DNA of 64,000 nt from JAFKFI01 sp963795435. Its GTDB lineage: Bacteria > Pseudomonadota > Alphaproteobacteria > Acetobacterales > Acetobacteraceae. The position numbers and the translations under genes are program-made. The notes beneath the pieces were generated by a model. The model saw only the letters and a list, made by a program, of their open reading frames with translations. It was not told the DNA's origin and ran no database searches. Positions 26,012-33,803 of the stretch are shown here, piece after piece (the stretch's first letter is position 1; every line of letters begins with the position of its first letter). Location: the NCBI GenBank assembly GCA_963795435.1, contig CAWCHV010000007.1, positions 620,001 through 684,000 of the forward strand, written 5' to 3'.

Positions 26012-27585
26012 CAGGCCTTCGTCACGCCCCAGACCACCGGGAACGGCGCGCGCACGACGCCGCTGACGCCCTTGCGCCACGCCTGGTAGCCCTTGAAGAA
26101 GCCGGTCGGCAGGAACGTCGCGAAATCCATTTCCGCCTTGTTCAACTCGCGGACAGCCGCTTTCTCGCCCTCCTGGTCGGTGGCGGCGAACCAGGCGTCG
26201 ATGCGGCCCTGCACCTCGTCGGATTTGGGCCAGCCGAACCACGCGCGATCGCCCGTCGTGTAATAGGCCGGCTGCGCGCCGGGGTTCACGCAGTCGACCC
26301 CCGCGTGCCACGTGTGAAACACGTTCCAGCCGCCCTTCGCAACCGGCTCCTTGCTCGCGCGGCGGGCGCCGACGGTGCCCCAGTCGGTCGCCACGTAATC
26401 GACGTTGAGGCCGATCTTGGTCAGCAGGTCGGCGGTGACGTCGCTCTGCGCCTTCACGATCGGCACGTCGGTGCCGACGATCATCACCACCTTCGCACCC
26501 TGCTGCCCGGCCTCCGCAACGAGCTTGCGGGCGGCCTCGACGTTCTTCTGCTTGAGCACGTCGCCGCCATAGTCGGAATAGAGCGGCGTGCCGGGGGTGA
26601 AGAAGCTGGCGGATTCCTGCCAGAGATTGGGGTCGCTGCCGACCACCGCTTGCATGTAGTCCGCCTGATTGGCCGCCGTCAGCGCGGCACGGCGCACGCG
26701 GACGTCGTTGAACGGCGGGTATAGATGGTTGAAGCGGCAGTCACCGATATTGCCGAGCGGGTCGGCGATGTCGAGCGCGATCCCGCTGTTGCGCCGCAGG
26801 ATCGGCACGAGATCGGGGATCGGCGTCTCCCACCAATCCACCTCGCCGCTTTGCAGCGCGGCGGCGGCGGTGGCGGCGTCCGGGATCACCCGCCACTCCA
26901 CCCGGTCGAACGACACGCGCTTGCCGCCGGCGAGCCAGTCGGCGGGCTCCGCGCGCGGGGAATAGCCGTCGAACCGCTCGAACACCGCTTGCGAGCCCGG
27001 CACCCACTCGTCGCGCTTGAAGCGGAACGGGCCGGAGCCGACATATTCGCCGATCTGCTTGTAGGGGTCGGTCTTGGCGATGCGCTCCGGCATCATGAAG
27101 GCGCAGGGCGTGCCGACCTTGCCCAAGGCGTACAGCATCTTGCTGAACGGTTGCTTCAGACGCAGGCGGAAGCTGCGGTCATCGACGGCGGCGATCTCGT
27201 CGAGCCGGGCGCGCACCATCTGGCCCATGTTGTCGCGCACCATCCAGCGTTGCAGGCTGGCGACGCAGTCCCCGGCGCGGACCGGCTCGCCGTCGTGCCA
27301 TTTGAGGCCGGGGCGGAGCTTGAAATTCCACGTCAGACCGTCGGAGGAGACCTCGCTCCCCTCGCACATCTGCGGCTGCGGGCGCAGTTGGCTGTCGACG
27401 CCGTAGAGCGTGTCGAAGAACAGCACGCTGGCGTTGCGGACCACATAGAGCGTGGTCCAGATCGGGTCGAGATTGGCCAGATTGGCCTGCGGGACGAACC
27501 GCAGCACCTTCTTGTCCTGCCCGCGCGAGACGGCCGGCAGCGCGAGCCCGGCCGCCGTGGCCGCCAGAAACGTCCGTCGCCTCAT
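26011..27585 (-). CDS. ABC transporter substrate-binding protein, family 5 (peptide/nickel/opine type)
   Basis: The 524-residue periplasmic protein starts MRRRTFLAATAAGLALPAV, a signal with a twin-arginine-like motif, so export by Tat is possible. The SBP_bac_5 fold follows: LDPIWTTLYVVRNASVLFFD, LRPGLKWHDGEPVRAGDC and IGEYVGSGPFRFKRDEW are conserved segments. A GGGGG stretch precedes the ATG at 27585. First gene of the importer operon and divergent from the gtrA-like gene. Ligand may be a peptide, an opine or another small solute; the downstream D-amino-acid-dehydrogenase-like gene hints at D-amino-acid-containing or amino-acid-derived cargo. Confidence 0.9.
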   Translation of the reverse strand: MRRRTFLAATAAGLALPAVSRGQDKKVLRFVPQANLANLDPIWTTLYVVRNASVLFFDTLYGVDSQLRPQPQMCEGSEVSSDGLTWNFKLRPGLKWHDGEPVRAGDCVASLQRWMVRDNMGQMVRARLDEIAAVDDRSFRLRLKQPFSKMLYALGKVGTPCAFMMPERIAKTDPYKQIGEYVGSGPFRFKRDEWVPGSQAVFERFDGYSPRAEPADWLAGGKRVSFDRVEWRVIPDAATAAAALQSGEVDWWETPIPDLVPILRRNSGIALDIADPLGNIGDCRFNHLYPPFNDVRVRRAALTAANQADYMQAVVGSDPNLWQESASFFTPGTPLYSDYGGDVLKQKNVEAARKLVAEAGQQGAKVVMIVGTDVPIVKAQSDVTADLLTKIGLNVDYVATDWGTVGARRASKEPVAKGGWNVFHTWHAGVDCVNPGAQPAYYTTGDRAWFGWPKSDEVQGRIDAWFAATDQEGEKAAVRELNKAEMDFATFLPTGFFKGYQAWRKGVSGVVRAPFPVVWGVTKA

Positions 27586-27699
27586 AAATCCCCCAGCCGC
27601 CCAGTTATCTGGTGCGTTGCGGCAAACGATGACAGCCGCGCGGGCGGCCTGCAAGCGGTTCCAGTTGCGGCGCCCCGGCGGCTCGGGTAACGCCCGCTG

Positions 27700-28095
27700 A
27701 TGCGCGGCATCGGGATCGAGTTCCTCAAATTCGGAGTGGTCGGGGCGATCGGCTTCCTCGTCGACACGGCGACGGTCTACGGGCTGCGGTCGAGCGTGGG
27801 CATCTACGCCGCCGGCCTGCTTGCCTATTTTGTCGCGGCGACCGTCAACTGGGGATTGAATCGCGCCTGGACCTTCCGGGGACGCGGAACGGGTCCGGCG
27901 CACCGGCAATGGGCGACGTTCCTCGCCGCCAACCTGCTCGGCTTCCTGCTCAATCGGGGAACGTTCGTCGCCCTCGTGGCCCTGGTTCCGCTATGCGCGT
28001 CGCAGCCGGTGCTCGCGGTCGCCGCGGGAGCGGGCGCCGGGATGTTCCTGAATTTCGCGCTCAGTCGGAGCTACGTGTTCAGGGCCGCCCATTAG
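27700..28095 (+). CDS. GtrA-like family membrane protein
   Basis: A 131-residue protein with four predicted membrane helices: FLKFGVVGAIGFLVDTATVY, the second around YAAGLLAYFVAATVNWGLNR, and two more after residue 70. The motif NWGLNRAWTF is typical of GtrA, which is thought to flip undecaprenyl-linked sugars across the inner membrane or to assist in polysaccharide modification. It opens the exopolysaccharide region, about 165 bp upstream of the priming transferase. Confidence 0.85.
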   Translation: MRGIGIEFLKFGVVGAIGFLVDTATVYGLRSSVGIYAAGLLAYFVAATVNWGLNRAWTFRGRGTGPAHRQWATFLAANLLGFLLNRGTFVALVALVPLCASQPVLAVAAGAGAGMFLNFALSRSYVFRAAH

Positions 28096-28259
28096 CCGCC
28101 GAGTTCAGGAAAAACCGGCAGTTGTTTTTTAGTCGCGTCATTTTCGCCAGGCGATCATGTCTGGTTCAATTCCCCTCATGGTTGTGTTAACCCTTGGTCA
28201 TACGCCCGCAGGTGTGAGCTGTTTGGCCACACGCGGGAGGCGTAGAGGGCCGGGGGCGA

Positions 28260-28952
28260 ATGAACGCGCAGACCTTCGCAATGCCGCGAGACCCGGCGGA
28301 AGCGCAGATGACGAGCATCCGCGCCACCTTGCCGAGGCCGGTCGCGGCTTGGCGGGGCACGGCCAAGCGCGCGGAGGACATTCTGCTCGCGACGCTCGCG
28401 CTGGTTGCGTTCGCGCTGCCGATGCTGCTGATCGCCCTGGCGATCCGGCTCGACAGTCCGGGGCCGATCCTGTTCCGCCAACCGCGGACCGGCCGGCACG
28501 AGCGGTCGTTCGAGATGCTGAAGTTCCGCACCATGCGTCACGAACTGCGGGATCTCGAGGCGCGACAGCAGACCACCCGCGATGACCAGCGGGTGACGCG
28601 GCTCGGCGCGATGCTCCGCCGAACCTCGCTCGATGAACTGCCGCAGCTTTTCAATGTGTTGCGCGGCGACATGGCCCTCGTCGGCCCACGGCCCCACGCC
28701 CCTGGCACGCGCGCCGCCGGGCGGCTGTTCCATGAGGTGGTGCCCCACTACACGACCCGCCATCGGGTGCGGCCCGGACTGACCGGGCTCGCGCAGGTGC
28801 GCGGGCTGCGCGGGGAGACGGACACCGAGGAGAAACTGGAGCGGCGAGTGCAGAGCGATCTCGAATACATCGAACGCTGGTCGGTCGGGCTCGACCTGCT
28901 GATCGTCCTGCGTACGGCGATTGCGGTGCTGCGAATGAAGAACGCTTACTGA
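28260..28952 (+). CDS. Undecaprenyl-phosphate sugar phosphotransferase (exopolysaccharide priming enzyme)
   Basis: The 230-residue protein is a minimal bacterial sugar transferase like ExoY or the C-terminal half of WcaJ. One membrane-associated helix (about 38-60) is followed by DSPGPILFRQPRTG, EMLKFRTM, RRTSLDELPQLFNVLRGDM, LVGPRPHAPG and HRVRPGLTGLAQVRG, all signature blocks. It transfers a sugar-1-phosphate to undecaprenyl phosphate and so begins repeat-unit assembly. It lies 8 bp upstream of a GT2 gene; both are probably in one operon. Confidence 0.92.
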   Translation: MNAQTFAMPRDPAEAQMTSIRATLPRPVAAWRGTAKRAEDILLATLALVAFALPMLLIALAIRLDSPGPILFRQPRTGRHERSFEMLKFRTMRHELRDLEARQQTTRDDQRVTRLGAMLRRTSLDELPQLFNVLRGDMALVGPRPHAPGTRAAGRLFHEVVPHYTTRHRVRPGLTGLAQVRGLRGETDTEEKLERRVQSDLEYIERWSVGLDLLIVLRTAIAVLRMKNAY

Positions 28953-28960
28953 GCCGCGCG

Positions 28961-29983
28961 ATGACAGTCCAGCATGTGGCCGGCGCCCTTGCCCCTCCGG
29001 CCGGCAAATACGACGCCGACATCATCATTCTCTCGCTCGACCGTCCGGACGAGACGGCGGACGCGGTGCGTTCCGCCCTCGCCCAGCGCGGCGTCACGCG
29101 TCACGTCGTCGTGGTCGATCAGGGCTCCCGGCCCGAGAACCTTGGCCGCTTGGCGGCGCTGCTGCGGGACCGACAGGACGCGACGCTGGTGCGCCTGCCG
29201 GAAAATCTGGGCGTGGCCGGCGGCCGCAACCGGGCGAGCGCGATCGGTCACGGCCGGGTGATCGTGGCCCTCGACAACGACGCCGAGTTCGCGACGGCAG
29301 ACACGGTGGCCGAAGCCGTCGCGACCCTGGACGACGACCTCGGGCTCGGCGCGCTCGGGTTCCGCATCCTCGCCCATGCCAACGGCGAGGACGACCAATC
29401 GTCCTGGGGCTATCCGCCGCGCCTCAAGCCGCTTGCAGCGGGCTCGTTCGACGTCGCGACCTTCGTGGGCGCAGGGCACGCGATCCGCCGCACCGCCTGG
29501 GAACAGGCCGGGGGCTACGACGAGGCGCTGTTCTTCTGCTGGGAGGAGTTCGATTTCTGCCTGCGTGCCGTGGCACTCGGCTGGACCATCCGCTATCGCG
29601 GCGACATCGCGGTGCTGCACAAGGTGAGCCCGCAGCAGCGCGTCGCCTGGACGGCGCGCCGCTGGTTCTTCTTCGTCCGCAACAGGATCTACATCGAACG
29701 CAAATACGGCTCGGGGTGGGTGGCACTCGTCCCGCGGATCGCCGGATACTGGGTCCGAGGACTGCTCAACGGCGTCGGCGGACAGACCTTGCCCGGTCTC
29801 GCCGAGGCCGTCCGGATGTCGCGCGCGACAAGAACTCGGCCGCTCCCGCCACACGCTCGCGCCTATCTCGCGCGCACCGACCGCGCCCATCGCGGCTCCC
29901 CCCTGGGGCGCCTGCGCGACGAGGTGATGGCGACCCTGCCGGCGCCTTCCGGCGTCAACGATCCTGTCCGGTTACCTCATTAG
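28961..29983 (+). CDS. Glycosyltransferase family 2
   Basis: The 340-residue GT-A enzyme begins with DADIIILSLDRPDETADAV, has VVVDQGS, LPENLGVAGGRNRA, the DxD-type motif VALDNDAEF, FVGAGHAIRRTAW and the acceptor-side FFCWEEFDFCLRAVALGW. These resemble rhamnosyl- and related polysaccharide transferases. A C-terminal amphipathic region follows (about 240-340). It is translated right after the priming transferase and should add a sugar to the lipid-linked repeat unit. Sugar specificity cannot be deduced. Confidence 0.88.
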   Translation: MTVQHVAGALAPPAGKYDADIIILSLDRPDETADAVRSALAQRGVTRHVVVVDQGSRPENLGRLAALLRDRQDATLVRLPENLGVAGGRNRASAIGHGRVIVALDNDAEFATADTVAEAVATLDDDLGLGALGFRILAHANGEDDQSSWGYPPRLKPLAAGSFDVATFVGAGHAIRRTAWEQAGGYDEALFFCWEEFDFCLRAVALGWTIRYRGDIAVLHKVSPQQRVAWTARRWFFFVRNRIYIERKYGSGWVALVPRIAGYWVRGLLNGVGGQTLPGLAEAVRMSRATRTRPLPPHARAYLARTDRAHRGSPLGRLRDEVMATLPAPSGVNDPVRLPH

Positions 29984-30058
29984 GCTCGGATTTGTCGCGG
30001 CGCATCGAAGCCGTCGGAAAGCAGATGTCAATGCAGAAATCAAGAAAAACGCATCACC

Positions 30059-30075
30059 CGAGCCGTCTGCTTCCG
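30059..30075. repeat. 17-bp direct repeat, copy A (left of the DHFR-like gene)
   Basis: The 17 bases CGAGCCGTCTGCTTCCG recur exactly at 30983-30999, bracketing the DHFR-like gene. The surroundings are more AT-rich than the flanking genes. The translated relic around the second copy (VCFRPKAD) resembles a degenerate dispersed repeat that I recall as common in alphaproteobacterial genomes. Confidence 0.6.
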
Positions 30076-30169
30076 CCTCAAATTCGCCGTTCAATGCCGC
30101 GCTCGTGCTTCCTGATTGCAGACATCAGTTCAGTAAGGCAGCATGTTGCAAGCAGTAGAGGAGGCTAGG

Positions 30170-30811
30170 GTGGGCCGTGTCAGAGCCGCGGGGTTTTCGG
30201 TGTCCCTAGATGGGTTCGGAGCGGGCCCGGAACAAAGCCTTCAGGACCCTCTGGGAAAGCGCGGGAGGGAGCTCCACAGCTGGTTCTTCGGAACGAAGAC
30301 ATTCAAGGCCATGTTCGGGGAGGGCGGTGGCTCTGAGGGCGTGGACGAGACCTTTGCCCACCGCTCGATGGACGGCTTCGGTGCCTTCATCCTTGGCCGG
30401 AACATGTTCGGTCCTGTGCGCGGGGAATGGCTGGACGACAGCTGGAAGGGCTGGTGGGGAGACAATCCACCCTATCACGCTCCGACGTTCGTCCTGACGC
30501 ACCATGTCCGCGAGCCGATCGTCATGGAGGGCGGCACCACGTTCCACTTCGTCGCGGACGGGATCCACGCCGCCCTCGAGCGCGCGCGCGGCGCCGCGGG
30601 AGCGCGTGACGTCAAGATCGGAGGTGGCGTCTCGACCATTCGCCAGTACCTGCAGGCCGGACTGATCGATGAACTGCATCTTGCGCTTTCGCCTGTCCTG
30701 CTCGGACGGGGCGAGTCGATGTTCGATGGCTTGGATCTCCCTGCCCTCGGCTACCGCGTGATGGAATCCACCGCCACAGACCTCGCGACGCACGTCGTGC
30801 TCGGGCGCTAG
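30170..30811 (+). CDS. Dihydrofolate reductase family protein (RibD C-terminal domain)
   Basis: The 213-residue protein begins with GRVRAAGFSVSLDGFGAGP, has FGAFILGRNMFGP, PTFVLTHHVREPIVMEGGTTFHFV and the nucleotide-binding stretch RDVKIGGGVSTIRQYLQAGLIDELHLALSP split over about residues 140-175, then LLGRGESMFDGLDL. This is the RibD_C/DHFR-like fold of small NADPH-dependent reductases; most such stand-alone proteins have no proven substrate. The GTG at 30170 is chosen because GAGGAGG lies 5 bp upstream; an ATG at 30143 is in frame but lacks a site. The gene sits in a short insert that splits the exopolysaccharide locus. Confidence 0.82.
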   Translation: MGRVRAAGFSVSLDGFGAGPEQSLQDPLGKRGRELHSWFFGTKTFKAMFGEGGGSEGVDETFAHRSMDGFGAFILGRNMFGPVRGEWLDDSWKGWWGDNPPYHAPTFVLTHHVREPIVMEGGTTFHFVADGIHAALERARGAAGARDVKIGGGVSTIRQYLQAGLIDELHLALSPVLLGRGESMFDGLDLPALGYRVMESTATDLATHVVLGR

Positions 30812-30870
30812 TAGAACGAATAAACGTCCGCTTCTGCAGGTTCGTCGCCGGATAGCTGTCGGGCGGCAAA

Positions 30871-30902
30871 CCACCCACAGCCGACCTTCGGTGCATATCT
30901 CA
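30871..30902. repeat. 32-bp direct repeat, left copy, flanking the cyclase gene
   Basis: A 32-bp stretch with core ACAGCCGACCTTCGGTGC is identical to 32925-32956. The two copies lie just outside the adenylate cyclase gene in direct orientation, about 2.05 kb apart. They may be recombination scars or members of a dispersed repeat family; a degenerate relative (CAAAGCCGACCCTC) lies at about 31002-31015. Confidence 0.8.
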
Positions 30903-30982
30903 TATCTGGACGGCCCCCGCCTGCGAAGGGGTTGAGCACGGCAATGGCGCTGCGGTTAGGTGCAGTCATATGTCCGGCCTCT

Positions 30983-30999
30983 CGAGCCGTCTGCTTCCG
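30983..30999. repeat. 17-bp direct repeat, copy B (right of the DHFR-like gene)
   Basis: Identical to 30059-30075. It is followed immediately by the degenerate relative of the 32-bp repeat, so two repeat types are nested in the 230-bp gap between the DHFR-like gene and the 3' end of the cyclase gene. No gene is seen in this gap. Confidence 0.6.
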
Positions 31000-31039
31000 A
31001 CCCAAAGCCGACCCTCAGCTTCTCGGGAGCTCGGCGAAC

Positions 31040-32812
31040 TCACCCCTCCGGCAGGCCGGCCAGGCGCAGGCCAGTGACGAAGAGTTCGAGAACTTCCGGT
31101 GCCGCAAAGTGAGCGCGCTCGCGCAAGTCGGCGATGGTCAGTTTGGGGTCGATGGCAAGCACTCGGCTAAGTTCGGCGCGCGCCTCATCGATATGGCCGA
31201 GATGCGCCAACGCGACGACTTTGACCCGCATCACTGCGACCATGCGCGGCTGCTCGTGCAAGGCGCGGTCGGCCCATTCGATCGCTTGTTCGAAGCGCCG
31301 CGCGGCGACATGAGCGGCAGCGGTATTGCCGGCGTAGAGAAAGGCATACGGGTCGAACGGGCTCAAACGGCGCGCCCGTTCGATGGCTTCGATCGCCTTC
31401 TCGGGCTCGTTGCGCGACACGTGGATATGGCCTCTGATCAGCCAAGCGTGAGCCGCGTTTGGGTTGAGCGCCAGGGCGCGATCGAGAGCCGCCGCCGACA
31501 TCGCCGCCTCGCCGGCGAGGCGAAACAGCGTCAAGGCAGCCCGGCAAACCGTTTCGGCGTCGTCGCGCTCCGCTTCGAGCGCCTGGCGGGCCAGGTGGCA
31601 GGCTTCGCCGATGTCCTCATCCGACAGTGCCCCCCACCCCTGAATTCGTTGCAGCGCTCGACACCAGCCGACCATGGCCGCGGCCGGCGCGTAGAAGGGA
31701 TCGAACGCCAGCGCCTGCCGGGCGAGGACGACTGCCTCGGCAACGCCCTCTTCGGTAAAGCGGTATGATTGCGCCAATGCGCGCAGATAGAGGTCGTAAG
31801 CGGTGAGATTCGCGGTCGGCTTGCGGCTGGCGCGTTCCATCTCGGCTTGGCGCAATTTCGGTTCGATCGCGCCGGCGACGCTCGCCGCGACCTGATCCTG
31901 CAATTCGAAGATGTCGTCGAGCGCGCCGTCGAAGCGGTCGGCCCAGATGTGAGCGCCGGTTGTCGTGTCGATCAATTGCCCGGTAATGCGCACCCGGTTG
32001 CCGGCTTTGCGCACGCTGCCTTCGAGCATGTAGCGCACGCCCAACTCCTGCGCCACCTGCTTCACGTCGACCGACTTGCCCTTGTAGGTGAAGGCGGAGT
32101 TGCGGGCGATGACGAAGAGCCATGGCAGCCGCGCGATTGCCGTCGTGATCTCCTCGACCATGCCATCAACGAAATACTCTTGCTCGGCAACTCCGGTCAG
32201 GTTCTGAAAGGGTAAGACCACGAGCGACGGCTTGTCGGGGAGCGGCAGCGGAGCTGCGACCGGCAGTGCCGCGTGGGACGATGCGCCGAGAGCGACAGCA
32301 TAGGTGCGCACCGGCCGAGCGATGTTCTTGACCTGCTGGTCGCCGAGATCGTCGAAGGCGACATCGAGCTTGTCGCGCACTTGCTCGTGCGCCGCGGCGC
32401 TGAGGCAAATCCCGCCGGGCACAGCCAGCGCTTCGAGCCGTGCGGCAATGTTGACGCCGTCGCCGAAGATGTCGCCATCCTCGATGAGGATGTCGCCGAG
32501 ATTGATGCCCATGCGGAACTCGATGCGCCTCCCTGCCGGTGTTGCGGCGTTTCGGGCGATCATTTCCCGCTGCAACTCGACCGCACAGCGCACTGCGTCG
32601 ACGACGCTGGCGAACTCGACAAGCAGGCCGTCGCCGGTCGTTTTGACGATGCGACCCCGGTGCTCGGCGATTTTGGGGTCGCCGAGTTCACGGCGAACCG
32701 CACGCAGCGCTGCGAGCGTGCCCTCTTCGTCCTCGCCCATCAGCCGCGAATAGCCGGCGACATCGACCGCCAGAATGGCCGCCAACCGGCGCTCGACCCG
32801 CCCTTCGCTCAT
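31040..32812 (-). CDS. Adenylate/guanylate cyclase (class III) with TolB-like and TPR regions
   Basis: The 590-residue protein begins RVERRLAAILAVDVAGYSRL, the class III cyclase entry with the first metal Asp; KTTGDGLLVEFASVVDAV holds the second, and GDIFGDGVNIAARLE the ribose/transition-state region. The TolB-like middle (about 225-370) has SLVVLPFQNLTG and IWADRFDGALDDIFELQD. The C-terminal half is TPR-rich (about 385-580). This architecture is common in rhizobial and related genomes. It probably makes cAMP in response to protein contacts. The ATG at 32812 (upstream TTGCGAG) is used; the longer frame to 32950 runs through the 32-bp repeat and is rejected. Base composition looks lower in GC than the neighbouring sugar genes, consistent with acquisition. 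Confidence 0.88.
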   Translation of the reverse strand: MSEGRVERRLAAILAVDVAGYSRLMGEDEEGTLAALRAVRRELGDPKIAEHRGRIVKTTGDGLLVEFASVVDAVRCAVELQREMIARNAATPAGRRIEFRMGINLGDILIEDGDIFGDGVNIAARLEALAVPGGICLSAAAHEQVRDKLDVAFDDLGDQQVKNIARPVRTYAVALGASSHAALPVAAPLPLPDKPSLVVLPFQNLTGVAEQEYFVDGMVEEITTAIARLPWLFVIARNSAFTYKGKSVDVKQVAQELGVRYMLEGSVRKAGNRVRITGQLIDTTTGAHIWADRFDGALDDIFELQDQVAASVAGAIEPKLRQAEMERASRKPTANLTAYDLYLRALAQSYRFTEEGVAEAVVLARQALAFDPFYAPAAAMVGWCRALQRIQGWGALSDEDIGEACHLARQALEAERDDAETVCRAALTLFRLAGEAAMSAAALDRALALNPNAAHAWLIRGHIHVSRNEPEKAIEAIERARRLSPFDPYAFLYAGNTAAAHVAARRFEQAIEWADRALHEQPRMVAVMRVKVVALAHLGHIDEARAELSRVLAIDPKLTIADLRERAHFAAPEVLELFVTGLRLAGLPEG

Positions 32813-32924
32813 CTCGCAAGGCCAGTCCCGCAGGAGATCATCTGCGGCTGAGGATATGATGGAACTCAGTCTGACGCGAGCACCGCTTCGGCGCGGATCA
32901 GATGCCAAAGCGAATGACGGCTTT

Positions 32925-32956
32925 CCACCCACAGCCGACCTTCGGTGCATATCTCA
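32925..32956. repeat. 32-bp direct repeat, right copy, flanking the cyclase gene
   Basis: Identical to 30871-30902 and located upstream of the cyclase start codon, so the pair brackets that gene completely. No inverted terminal repeats or transposase are seen nearby. The rest of the 248-bp gap up to the WecG-type gene shows no gene. Confidence 0.8.
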
Positions 32957-33060
32957 AGAATGACGCACGGCAATGTCGCACCCCACGCGTCAATCGGTTA
33001 TCCGGTGCGGAAGTCCAGTGCGAATGTCGCCGTCGGCGTCGAAATCGGACAGTAGGCCGC

Positions 33061-33801
33061 CTAACCGCGGCGGGCCAGTCGCTCGCGCAGTAGCAGCTTG
33101 AAGATCGGCGGGTCTTCCACGAGATAGCGCCGTGCCAGCCGCCTTGGGTCCGAGGCGAGTCGGTGCAGCCATTCGAGGCCGGCGCGCTGCATCCAACGCG
33201 GCGCGCGGCGGCTGCTACCGGCGAGGAATTCCAGGCTCGCGCCGACGCAGAGGCCGAGCCCCGTCGCCCGGCCGGTCGCCCGGATGGCGTCGGCCAGCAT
33301 CTCCTGCCGGGGGGAGCCGACCGCGAGGAACACGAACCGCGCCGGATGCGTCAGCGCGAACTCCACGGCCTCGCGCATCGCGGCGGGATCGCGCTCGAAC
33401 CCCATCGGCGGATTATGGTGGAACGGCGGCGCGAGCCCGCACGCGGCGATGAGCGGGGCGAGGTGGGCGGGCCGCAGGCCGATGATGGCGATGCGCTCGC
33501 CCGGCGCGAGGTGATGGCGCAGCAGTTCGGCGGTGAGATCGCTGCCCGGCGCGACCGCGGGCGGCGAGAGGCCCAGCAGCCGGCCGGCCCGCGCCACCAC
33601 GCGCGAGTCCAGCAGCCGGAGCAGCGCGCGCTCATAGATCGCCCGCAGCGCCGGGTCCCGGCTGATGCGGACGAAATTGTCGGCGTTCGGCGTCATCACG
33701 TAGGCGAACGGCGCATCGGCGGCACGGTCGGCCAGTGCGGCAGCCGCGGCCGCGGCATCCAGGTCGGCCAGCAGCAGTCCGAGCAGCGGCGTATCGGGCA
33801 T
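33061..33801 (-). CDS. WecG/TagA/CpsF family glycosyltransferase
   Basis: The 246-residue GT26 enzyme has FAYVMTPNADNFVRISRD near the N-terminus, LLDSRVVARAGRLLGL with the candidate catalytic Asp, SDLTAELL, PPFHHNPPMGFERDP, the signature FVFLAVGSPRQEMLADAI and CVGASLEFLAGSSRRAPRWMQRAGLEWLHRL. Family members add ManNAc(A), glucose or related sugars to a lipid-linked acceptor. ATG at 33801, 2 bp after the flippase stop codon, so it is co-transcribed with the downstream half of the exopolysaccharide locus. Confidence 0.9.
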   Translation of the reverse strand: MPDTPLLGLLLADLDAAAAAAALADRAADAPFAYVMTPNADNFVRISRDPALRAIYERALLRLLDSRVVARAGRLLGLSPPAVAPGSDLTAELLRHHLAPGERIAIIGLRPAHLAPLIAACGLAPPFHHNPPMGFERDPAAMREAVEFALTHPARFVFLAVGSPRQEMLADAIRATGRATGLGLCVGASLEFLAGSSRRAPRWMQRAGLEWLHRLASDPRRLARRYLVEDPPIFKLLLRERLARRG

Positions 33802-33803
33802 CG

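Noticed and set aside
32813..32950. N-terminal extension of the adenylate cyclase
   Set aside because: The added residues run through one of the 32-bp direct repeats and do not resemble any domain; the ATG at 32812 has a plausible ribosome site.
30871..32956. Insertion sequence or composite transposon bounded by the 32-bp repeats
   Set aside because: The repeats are direct, no transposase or terminal inverted repeats are present, and the enclosed gene is an ordinary cyclase.
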